This document shows positions 41,080 to 49,905 of a stretch of DNA of 64,000 bases, in pieces (the stretch's first letter is position 1; the number at the start of each line of letters is the position of its first letter). The position numbers and the translations under genes were made by a program. The DNA comes from Catenaria anguillulae PL171 (lineage: Eukaryota > Blastocladiomycota > Blastocladiomycetes > Blastocladiales > Catenariaceae), in NCBI GenBank assembly GCA_002102555.1, contig MCFL01000008.1, forward strand, positions 558,001 to 622,000. The letters run 5' to 3'. The notes under the pieces are model-generated. The model searched no databases. It was not told where the DNA came from and saw only the letters and a list, made by a program, of their open reading frames with translations.

Positions 41080-41967
41080 ATGACCAAGAAGAACTCGACC
41101 CCGCGCCGCCCCACGCCCCGCCACAAGCTCGCAAAGTCTGCCGCCGCCGCCGCCAAGCCCGCCTCCACTTCCACCTCCAGTTCCACTGACGCCACCGCCG
41201 TTGTTACTCCGACATCGCCCACCACCACCGAAACCGCAAACATGACTGCCGCCGTCCCCGAACCCACTCTTGGCGCCGTACCCATGTCTCTCGCTCGCCC
41301 GTGCCCAAACTGCGGCGTCACGACCGAAGCCATGGCGGTGCTGACCCGTCTTCCGTTCTGGGACCGCGACCTGGCGGCCACCCGGCACTCGTGCCACGCA
41401 TGCCGCAACGTGTGCACCAAGTACACGGTGGGCACGCAGCCCACCCATCCTAAGGGCCAAAAGACCACGCTGCGCCTGCGCCGCCCGAGCGACCTCGATC
41501 GCGACTTGCTCAAGAGCGAGTTTGCGACCTTATCGATTGCCCGGCTTGGACTTACGTTGAGCGAGGATGCAATGTGTGGCACGCTGTGCACGGTGCGTGA
41601 GCTGCTGACATTTGTGCGCGGGGACGTTGCGGGCAACTATGCTCGTGCCTTGGCCCAGATGGACGAGCAGAGCAAGGCCAGTGAGGATCCGCAGATGCAG
41701 GCGCTCGAGCACTTTTTGAGCATTCTGTCGGGCATTTTGGCGCTCGAGGCGGGTGCCGATGCCGCGGATGCGGAGGCCAACGAGGATTTGTTTATCGCGG
41801 CTGGATTGGCTACCGAAGAGGAACCGTTGACGGTCGAGTTGGAGGATCCAGCGGGCAACTCGTTCATCAAGCCAAAGGTTGCGCCGCCCGCCCTGGATCA
41901 GGATTTGGTCGTGGTTGAATTTGAGCGGACCGAGGAAATCAAGGCCAAGTTCGGTTTCGAGTCATGA
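41080..41967 (+). CDS. ZPR1-type zinc finger protein with a single ZPR1 module
   Basis: ATG 41080 (MTKKNSTPRRPTPRHKLA), 295 codons. After a basic Ala/Ser/Thr-rich N-terminus, the ZPR1 zinc finger is at ~residues 74-105: 'RPCPNCGVTTEAMAVLTRL' then 'CHACRNVCTKY', giving a C-x2-C ... C-x2-C site. The beta-barrel part follows with 'GQKTTLRLRRPSDLDRDLL', 'KSEFATLSIARLGLTL' and 'LCTVRELLTFVRGDVAG', as in ZPR1 homologues that bind eEF1A and assist its folding. Canonical ZPR1 has two such modules in ~450-490 aa. Here only one is present and the protein then becomes acidic, so it is a half-length paralogue or a divergent family member. An intact two-module ZPR1 should exist elsewhere in the genome. 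Confidence 0.8.
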   Translation: MTKKNSTPRRPTPRHKLAKSAAAAAKPASTSTSSSTDATAVVTPTSPTTTETANMTAAVPEPTLGAVPMSLARPCPNCGVTTEAMAVLTRLPFWDRDLAATRHSCHACRNVCTKYTVGTQPTHPKGQKTTLRLRRPSDLDRDLLKSEFATLSIARLGLTLSEDAMCGTLCTVRELLTFVRGDVAGNYARALAQMDEQSKASEDPQMQALEHFLSILSGILALEAGADAADAEANEDLFIAAGLATEEEPLTVELEDPAGNSFIKPKVAPPALDQDLVVVEFERTEEIKAKFGFES

Positions 41968-42056
41968 CATGTGTTCGATGTGCCTCTTGTCAAGTGAATT
42001 CGGAGTAGATTTTCAATGTACAACGACTCTTTATCGTGTTTGTCCATTGTCTTAGC

Positions 42057-44559
42057 CTATCGCTTCGCATCACCCGCAACCTCGTCTTGAACCGCACTCC
42101 ACACCTCTTCCGGATCGGCGACAAATCCACTCTCCAGCACACCTGCCGACGGCGGTCGATGTGTTGGCTCCAACGGGCCAGCAACAACAACCTCGGCACT
42201 CTCGACCCGCTGCGCAACCGTTGTCGTTGCGGCGCTTGATGCCCTACTGGGCGCCTTGGTGCTCTTTCCGAACGCCTTCCTCCAACTCACCACGGCCTCG
42301 CCCTGCGCCTTGCTTCCGTAAGGCGCTCCTAACTCGACGGCCCTGGACTCTTGCGTCTCGCGTCTCTCACGCACTCTTCGTCGTCGCGCAAGACCGACAA
42401 TCATGGCAACCACCAATAACGTGCCCACGGCACCTCCTACTGCAGCAAACAGCGGCGACACCAGTGCACTGCTTGCGCCTGATCCCGATGCTGTACTTGA
42501 GTCGCCTCCCGTCACTCCAGCCTCTTGCGACCCACAAACGGGCAACTTTGCCGCCGCAATTTCCCGCTGGCACGCTGGGTCCCAGCCCAGGTATGCGGTT
42601 TTGGGCGCGTCGGCTGGTAACGGCGTGTGGCATGTGAACCGGTTGGCGCCCGTGACTTGGCATTCGAAGAAAACGTACATTGGCGGGAAGCCGCCACTGA
42701 GTTGGTTGTGGTGCAGGTTTCTGCGTGACATGACGCCGCAAGCGAGGCCGTAACCCGGAAAGTGAGTAAGAGACCAAAAGTGGGAACAAGATCAAGGAAC
42801 TAGCACACGTACAGATGGGTCAAATTGGCAATGTTGGCGAGGTTGGGCGACAGAGAGCCCGTGAATCGGTTGTTTGCTAGGTTCCTAGACGACAATGGAG
42901 TGTGAGACACGCACGCAATCTTGAGCTTTGTTGTCGACGGTCAATGGCGCGAAAGGCGTACAGTTCCCGCAAGGTGCGGATGTCGCCCAAACTAGACGGA
43001 ATCGTCCCCGACAGCCTATTGCCCGATAGGTTGCTACATGCGATGCGATCGAGTCGAACGTGGGTGAGACAAGTTTGTTTGTTGAGCAGCCGCGCCGTGT
43101 GCATGGGCAGTGAAATGGGTTTATGTACAACTCGATGAGGGCGGTGAGCTGACCAATGGCAGCGGGAAGCGGGCCATCAAACTGGTTATCAAACATCCTC
43201 CTGCGGACACACACAATTGCACAAGACGTTAGACAAAGTGATGAGACGACTGTTTCGAGTCAGAAAATAGTCTGTACAGGAACCGAAGTTTGATGAGGTT
43301 GGTCAACGACTCGGGAATCGGGCCGGTAAATGCATTCTTGCTCACATCGCTGGCCAGGGAAGTCAACATGAGCAGTCCGAGCAGATGAATCACTGAGAAA
43401 AGTCTGAGGCGGATAGCGTACAGTCCCGTCAAGTCCGTCAGCTGTCCGATAGCCTCGGGCAGCTTGCCGGTAAACTTGTTGTCAGATATACCCCTGCCCC
43501 AACAAGTTTGTCAGCATGATCAAGGACGCCGAAACGAAGGAAACACATAGCCCGAGGCGGCGTACAGGTAGGTGAGCCGCTTGAGCTTGGTGATAGCATC
43601 GAGGTTGAACTCGGTAAATTTGTTGTTTCGAATGATCCTTTTGATGGAACCTCAGGGTTAGCGAGCCATTCGCGGGAACAAGGCAAGTATGGGAATCATT
43701 ACGCATACAAGTCGCTCAACTGGGGCAAATCCGAGAGGTCGGGAAAGCGACCACCCAGGTTGGTATTTTGAATGGTCCTATGATACCAGCCTCAGGTGAG
43801 AATGAGGAAAAGGAGCACACATGGAACTTAAAGACGTACAACTCACGCAAACTGGACATGCCCCGCAACGAGGCCGGTAATGATCCATCGAGCAAAACGT
43901 CGGAAATGAACCTAAGCAAGGCATAAACGAGAATGAGAAGACATCTCGACCATTGCAGGGCTCAAGGACGTACACTTTTCGCAACTGGGAAGCAGTGTTG
44001 AATCCATCGGGTATTGGACCGGTGGTCGGATTCTCCATCAGCCAACTGTGTTGCGCACAGGGTGAGTTTTGACCGTCTGTGTCAGCATATCAAAAGCCAG
44101 TAATGAGATGTTCATACAATTCGTCGAGTTTCGGGAGTTTGAAGAGGTCCTTTGGCAGTGGACCAGACGTGTTGGTGTTGTGCAAACGCCTAAACAGCCA
44201 AACGGAGGTCAGAATGGACAATGGCGCCAACAAGTCAGACGAGAGAAAGTGAAAACAGACAGTCGGGTGAGCTCGGTCAGCTTGGCGATATCATCCGAAA
44301 GCGGGCCGGCGAGTGGAATGTCGACAAGGGAGCTAGGTAGTTGTCGCGATGAATCGATTGAGTCAGAATTTTCCCGAAAGTCAATTGGCTGGGCATTAGA
44401 CCATCCATACAGATGATAGATTCGGCCGAGGACACAGTAAATGGCGTCTTTCCTCCACCCACAGCAGCCGGAGGCGGGCGGCGGGTCGACTGCCCTGGGC
44501 GACCATGGGAGGCCGGCGACGATGGCACAGTCGTTGGGCTCTGAAGCCGAGGATGACAT
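42057..44559 (-). CDS. Plant-type leucine-rich-repeat receptor-like membrane protein, one repeat per 72-nt exon
   Basis: Exon 1 (44559-44411) encodes an LRR N-terminal cap ('EPNDCAIVAGLPW', 'GCCGWRKDAIYC'). Then come eleven exons each encoding one 24-residue LRR (one is 23): for example 44332-44261 'SLVDIPLAGPLSDDIAKL', later 'NLSGNRLSGTIPSSLGDI' and 'NLANNRFTGSLSPNLANI'. All introns are phase 2, start GTAYG or GTCTG and are about 60-95 nt. The last exon (42720-42057) has a partial repeat 'NLHHNQLSGGFPP', a Cys-bearing juxtamembrane part, one transmembrane helix ('FAAVGGAVGTLLVVAMIVG') followed by RRRR, and a ~90-residue cytoplasmic tail with no kinase. No signal peptide is seen at this ATG, so a 5' exon may be missing. 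Likely a surface recognition or adhesion protein. Confidence 0.85.
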
Positions 44560-44833
44560 TGTTTGGTTGGGACTTGCGGGATGGTGTCAAAGTCTTGTCT
44601 TGATGGTATTCAGGGTGCATGCATTGAGTCTGAGTCGTGGCCGTGGCATCATGATATTACCCTATAGGTGATGCAGACTCGAAGAGACAGATGAACGGAC
44701 AGATGGATGGACTGTGAAATGTGTGCAATGTTTGCAGAGCTGTCTCGCGCACTGATCCTCTCATCGGTCTCTCCAACATTGCAAACTGGACGATGACGAA
44801 TAATGATGCATGAATCCTTGAATTGCATTCACC
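44560..44833. promoter_or_regulatory. Shared divergent promoter region, LRR gene / TatD gene
   Basis: 274 nt between two divergent ATGs; it must hold both promoters and possibly an upstream exon of the LRR gene encoding its signal peptide. No clear TATA box. Confidence 0.4.
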
Positions 44834-45910
44834 ATGGAACACTCTGCAACACCTTCCGCCACGGCCCATCCGGCACACTCCCCATCCTCTGATCCGGCCC
44901 CACCATCCTGCAACCACGCTGCCCCCGCCGCCACAGACAACGACGACCCGACCACTCAGCTCACGACCATCACCAACCCTTTGCTGACCCTCCCACACCT
45001 GCCGACCCTCTTTGACGTGCACGCACACCTGACCGACACCCCCACCGTGCTGCCTCACCTCGCCACCAAGGCCCACACCACAGGCACAGTCGCGCTCATG
45101 GGTACGCGCCCCAGCGACTGGCTGCTCGTTCTCGACGCACTCGCAACACACCCGCGCGCGCGCATCGTGGGCGGACTGGGGATCCACCCGTGGTTTGCGC
45201 ACACGATCGAGGATGTGCCCGACATGATTGCCCAGCTCGAGGCGCATTTGATGGCGGATCCGGCCATGTTTGTTGGCGAAATTGGCGTGGATAAGGCCGC
45301 AAAGAATCCCGAAACGGGCGAGGTGTATGATTGGGACACACAGGAGCAGGTGTTTATGGCTCAATGGGAGGTGGCGGTGAGGATGCAGCGGCCCGTGAGC
45401 ATGCATTGTGTGCATGCGCAAGGGTGGGTGTTGCGGTTCATGAAGGCCCAGGCAGACAAGGCCAAAGGCATGGATAAGAGGGAGGTGGCGACTGCAAAGT
45501 GTTGGCCACCAGCTGTGAGTACGTCCCCCCACACTCTTGCTACTTCTACAAGAGAACATGTGCTCACCGGCTCTTGTGCATCTGATGATGACTTAGTGCT
45601 GCACTCGTTCAATGGTTCACACGACCTGATTGCGCAACTCGTCAAGCTCAAAGGCATCGGATCCCGGCTCTACTTTTCGTATTCCATGTTTGTCAGCTCG
45701 CGGTCAAACAAGGTGGCGGATCGCATCAAGGCCACCCCTGACGGCCGCGTGCTGCTCGAGTCGGACGTGCATCGTGCCGACTGGGTGGATGCAAGTATGG
45801 CCAATGTGCTTGAGCTGGTGGCAGGTGCCAAAGGGTGGGATGTGGCCGAGACGGCAAGGAGGGCCGGGAGGGAGAATGCCGAGCGGTGGTATACAAGTGG
45901 ACGGGAGTAG
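44834..45910 (+). CDS. TatD-family metal-dependent nuclease/hydrolase
   Basis: ATG 44834 (MEHSATPSATAHPAHS). TatD signatures appear in order: 'LFDVHAHLTD' (D-x-H-x-H metal ligands), 'GLGIHPWF', 'FVGEIGVDK' (Glu ligand), 'RPVSMHCVHAQGW' (His), 'VLHSFNGSHDL' (His) and 'VLLESDVHRADW' (Asp). All metal ligands are present, so it is probably active; relatives are 3'-5' DNases, and the closest fungal type I can recall is Scn1-like. A strong GTGAGT at 45515 followed by TTAG at ~45596 suggests an intron inside a stretch that also reads through in frame ('VSTSPHTLATS' to 'SDDDL'). A simple excision would break frame, so the read-through form is kept. Ends 11 nt from the convergent hydrolase gene. Confidence 0.85.
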   Translation: MEHSATPSATAHPAHSPSSDPAPPSCNHAAPAATDNDDPTTQLTTITNPLLTLPHLPTLFDVHAHLTDTPTVLPHLATKAHTTGTVALMGTRPSDWLLVLDALATHPRARIVGGLGIHPWFAHTIEDVPDMIAQLEAHLMADPAMFVGEIGVDKAAKNPETGEVYDWDTQEQVFMAQWEVAVRMQRPVSMHCVHAQGWVLRFMKAQADKAKGMDKREVATAKCWPPAVSTSPHTLATSTREHVLTGSCASDDDLVLHSFNGSHDLIAQLVKLKGIGSRLYFSYSMFVSSRSNKVADRIKATPDGRVLLESDVHRADWVDASMANVLELVAGAKGWDVAETARRAGRENAERWYTSGRE

Positions 45911-45920
45911 CAATGATTAT

Positions 45921-47021
45921 CTACATTTTCTTCATGTCATGTTTCATCATCCATTCACGACCAATTTCGCGCCAAGCGTTTCGCCAACCTTGCGACTCCC
46001 ATGTCGTGTTGTGCATCCCGCCCGCTACAGGGTACCACTTGACCTTTTGTGCTCCAAGCTGGCTCGTCAGCTTGTCCCTCAACTGCTTCATTTGAGCATG
46101 CGGCACCATGTCATCTGCCTCGCCCGCAATCAGTGCGACCTTGAGTGATGAGTCTTGTGCCTCCTCGGCCGTGCCACAAGGCAAGGCGTCAATGGCAGCA
46201 AGCGAGTCCCACCGCGATCGCAGAAACGGGTGCAAGTGGTGAAAGGGCGACGAGCGAGGGTACCAATGCTGGAGCATGTCCTTGATGGAAGTGAAGGTGT
46301 TTTCAAGCACCACCAACTTGACTATTGGCGACGCCTTGGTCGATGGTGAAGTCGAGGCGGCAACAAGTGACAGTGCGACAGCGCCTCCCAACGAGTGACC
46401 ATACGCAATGACGCGGTTGGATTCACAGGGCAAGTGGTGGATCGCATAGTCGAGAAACCGTTGGGCATCTCGAATCAGGCCATGCTCGCTTGGCCGGCCG
46501 CGGGAATGGCCGTATCCACGGTATCCAACAGCGAGCACTTGTGGAGCTGGTACTCCAGCAAGTGACAGAGTGTCTAGCAGGGATCGAAACTTTGCGTGGC
46601 GATGCGCAATGTTGCCGCCATTGCCTTGGAGGTACAGGATGGTTGTTTCCGGATGTGTTGAGGGCTGGTAAGCATCTTGTAATCGGCGCACAAGCAGGCC
46701 GTGCAGCTGAGGATCGCGACCATGCCCATTTGCCTCGCTTGGCAAGACAATATCGCTGGCGATGAGGCCATGAGGCTGTGGAGATGGGAAGGGCTGATTG
46801 CGAGAACCAGGCGGGAGACGACGCAGGTACACGAGCTCGTGCTGAAATAGGATGAGGGAGGCACACTTGTACAGATAGACGACGAGCGGGGTAGCGATTG
46901 CAATGGAGGCGACTTTGGCAGGTAAAGGCCACGACTTGAAGTCAGAAGTCGTGCCTGTCCAACGAAACCATGACACCTGCTGTTGCGCTTGGGCGTTGGC
47001 TTGCTGGTCGCTGGACGCCAT
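45921..47021 (-). CDS. ABHD13/Bem46-like membrane-anchored alpha/beta hydrolase
   Basis: ATG 47021 (MASSDQQANAQAQQQ) is preferred because upstream codons are low-quality and overlap a tandem repeat. One N-terminal transmembrane segment ('VASIAIATPLVVYLY') precedes the hydrolase domain. Motifs: 'ILYLQGNGGNIAHR' (oxyanion loop typical of Bem46/ABHD13), 'VGYRGYGHSRG', nucleophile elbow 'YGHSLGGAVAL', acid 'LIAGEADDMVPHAQM' and catalytic His 'VAGGMHNTTW'. The full Ser-Asp-His triad is therefore visible. Length (~366 aa) is near that of family members, which sit on internal membranes with the catalytic domain in the lumen or cytosol. Natural substrate unknown, as for most of the family. Confidence 0.87.
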   Translation of the reverse strand: MASSDQQANAQAQQQVSWFRWTGTTSDFKSWPLPAKVASIAIATPLVVYLYKCASLILFQHELVYLRRLPPGSRNQPFPSPQPHGLIASDIVLPSEANGHGRDPQLHGLLVRRLQDAYQPSTHPETTILYLQGNGGNIAHRHAKFRSLLDTLSLAGVPAPQVLAVGYRGYGHSRGRPSEHGLIRDAQRFLDYAIHHLPCESNRVIAYGHSLGGAVALSLVAASTSPSTKASPIVKLVVLENTFTSIKDMLQHWYPRSSPFHHLHPFLRSRWDSLAAIDALPCGTAEEAQDSSLKVALIAGEADDMVPHAQMKQLRDKLTSQLGAQKVKWYPVAGGMHNTTWESQGWRNAWREIGREWMMKHDMKKM

Positions 47022-47715
47022 GAGTGAGTTGATTGGCTGGCACTGGCAGTGTTGGTGGATGCTTTTTGCACACTGGCTCAACTTGAAGGGTTCGTATTGG
47101 TTGGACATGGCTGCAAGCCTTGTCGGGATGAGCATCCAACGAGCAACGAGCAGAGGTGAAACACGAAAACACGAAAACACGAAAACACGACAGAGAGGCA
47201 AAGAAACACGACCGGTGACCGTGGACGAGGAGACGGATCGGCGGCCCGTTTACACAATACATGACACTGATTCAAGAATAAATTATCACATGACTGTTCA
47301 GTTGATTGTCGCATGTATGTATGTATACATATAACAGGCTGCCCATCGTCAACGGCACCAAAGCCCATGCAATAGCTCCGCAGACACACTTTGCACCCAT
47401 TCCAGGCGAATAGGTACAATTCTCACAACCTCGCGCGAACAAGCCTCCCAACGGCCAACCTTGGCACCATTTCTTGGCCGAAACCCATCAGTCATCAGTC
47501 ACCTCAGTCAGCCACCCTTCGCTTTGCTTTGCTTTGCGCGCAGTTGGGTTCCTTCATCGAGTCAACATTTCGATTTTCGTTGGCATTCACACTTCCTCAT
47601 CCTTGGCACTCACTCAAGCGCCCATTGCAATTGCAAACAAAGCATCCTCTGTTTTGCCAACTTGCCAAGCTGGCACACCATCATCCTCCACCATCTCACT
47701 CATTATTCTCAAGAC
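47022..47715. other. Divergent intergenic region, hydrolase / RING gene
   Basis: Contains the 8-nt tandem repeat near 47160 and an AATAAA-like string at ~47276. C-rich leader sequence runs from ~47480 to the ATG at 47716. No supported gene. Confidence 0.5.
47159..47190. repeat. 8-nt tandem repeat (AAAACACG)n
   Basis: Nearly four perfect copies of an 8-nt unit lie in the 5' region of the hydrolase gene. Confidence 0.85.
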
Positions 47716-49675
47716 ATGTCTCCATCGGCACCCTCATCTCCAACGCGCGAGACGCGCGATACTATCGAGACCATGCCACAACCACAACCACGTCTTTCGC
47801 AACCACCCCAAGCACTCGACCCGACCACTATCCCCCTCCCGTCTTCATCACGTCGTCGGGCATCCATTGCCTCTGTCACTCACGCTCAGCAACAACCACT
47901 GCTGACTCGCCAGTTGTCGACATCCACCTCGATGACAACAGCAAGCTCCTCCACGTCGCATTCGCGTGAAGCCCTCGTCGCTGCAACTGTCACACCTGCC
48001 TCTGCACTCCCGTCGCTTCCAACCATTTCCCAATCCACCAAGTCACCCCAGTCCCGCAACATGGGCTTGGAAGCAAACGATGACGACGACGATGACAATG
48101 CGCCCATCATGCTCCAACCCTTGCAACCGTCCATGAAACGCTCCAATCTCCATGCCTCATTTGAATCGGAATCCAGTCTCCCCAATTCTTCATCACTCAA
48201 CTCGCTGAGCGCAACCGGGTCAAGTGATGCTCTCAACACGGCAACATCCGCCTCGCAATCTAACCCAAACCAGCGCATCACGCTCCCTCGCAACAACACG
48301 TCCGGCAGCCATCGTGCAGCACCTACCCATGGTTCACGTTCACATTCGCGCCAATCCAGCGTTGCATCCTCCAATGTCCACTCGACCTCACGATCGCGCC
48401 CAACTTCTGGCACATCCACACGTACGTTTTGGTCATGCGTCACTTGTCAATTTTTCCTTCGATTATGCGTTCAGTTTACCCACCATCCATGTTAAACCAA
48501 AAATCAAAACAGTCCGCACACGCACCCGCCGCGCCCACCAAGCGCGGTCGACCATGGCCTCGATCCTCTTCTCGTCCTGGACTTCGCTCCCGCTCTGGAC
48601 AAAGCTGCGCATCTACTTTGCCACGCTCTACACGCTGGCTGAGGCAGCATTGCCACTGGCCGCCGCCATCGTATCGCGGCTTGAGCCCCCACAAGAGTTT
48701 TCGCCGTGCGCCGGCTATGTCCGGTTGAATGTGTCGACGGCCATCGTGGCGTGTGGCTTGCTTGTCTTGTTGCCGGCAACCATTCGCTGGGAGGTGATTC
48801 AGCGGGAACAGACACGGTGGGATCGCATGGATGAGGGCCAACAAGCGGGGGCAAATGGCGAGGAGGGCAGGGATAGGGGAGAGAGACCAAAGTTGAATTC
48901 GATCGATCAAATGCTTTCATTGTACGCTCGCTGCTCATGTCGCTCTCATTTGCTTGTTTGAGTGCATGAACTGACCAACTTGCCATGGTCGTGTGTGCAG
49001 GCTTCGGTCGTTGCTCAACATTGCCCATTTCGTCCTGTTCATTGTTGCCAACCTCCAACTCTTCCGCAGTACGTCGCTTTGCTCCCTTCACTCCACCCCT
49101 ACCATGACTTAACCGCATGGTTGTGTCCTTTAACAGTCCGCCCGGGCATCCAACAATGCCCCGAATCGCCCGCCATCTTTTCGCTGACGCTCGCCTGGAT
49201 CATCCTCTTTTACTGCAAAATGTTTTTGCCTGTGACACTCATGATGCTCGGGTGCCTGTGCCTGCCGTTCCTGCTCTTGTTTGCCACCCACCTCAACCGC
49301 CGGTACGCCGAGCAACAACGCCTGGCAAACAAGATGCCCGAAGACACGCTCGACAAATTGCCCGTGGTCAAGTACCTAGGAACATTTGACGCGCCCGAAG
49401 CAGGCGCGGACGCGGACCTTGGCAGACAAGACGAGGCACAGCATTCAAGTACACGCGTGGACGCCGAGGCGGGCGGCGTGCACGTGCGGAGCGAGGACGC
49501 ACAGTGTGTCATTTGCTTGGACGAGTATGCGCGCGACGAGGCTTTGTACTTGTTGCCGTGCAAGCACCATTTCCATGAAAAGTGTCTCAAGGATTGGTTC
49601 GAGTTATCGCGGTTGTGTCCAATGTGTAAGCGGGACCTGGTCGATATGGCCAATGGTGGGAGTGGCGAGAGTTGA
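47716..49675 (+). CDS. Multi-pass membrane RING-H2 E3 ubiquitin ligase
   Basis: Four exons: 47716-48421, 48513-48921, 49001-49068, 49137-49675; phases agree. The first ~235 residues are Ser/Pro/Thr-rich and disordered. Hydrophobic segments follow: 'IYFATLYTLAEAALPLAAA', 'STAIVACGLLVLLPATI', 'LLNIAHFVLFIVANLQLF', 'IFSLTLAWIILFYCKMFL' and 'TLMMLGCLCLPFLLLF'. A linker leads to a C-terminal RING-H2: 'CVICLDEYARDEALYLLPC' then 'KHHFHEKCLKDWFELSRLC' and 'PMCKRDL', with ligand order C3H2C3. This is the usual architecture of transmembrane RING ligases that ubiquitinate membrane or endosomal targets. Confidence 0.87.
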
Positions 49676-49905
49676 GGGAGGGATGGAGGTTTTGTACATA
49701 TTTGATCGAGGGTGGTGCTGGACGACAGGTCAATGCTTGCTCGTCCGTTGATGATGATGTCCATACCCAACAGTGCATCTGGAGTCCTTGGTTTTTCTTT
49801 TCTGTACTTGTATTGTTTGTTGCATTCAATGTACCTTTTGTTCCACGTTTGCGGTTTGTGCCGGGAATCTGGGCCCGCATGCATTTTTGACCCGAGAACA
49901 TACAT

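Noticed and set aside
45515-45596. GTGAGT...TTAG in the TatD gene as a certain intron
   Set aside because: Removing it breaks the reading frame into the conserved 'VLHSFNGS' block, whereas read-through keeps it; left as unresolved.
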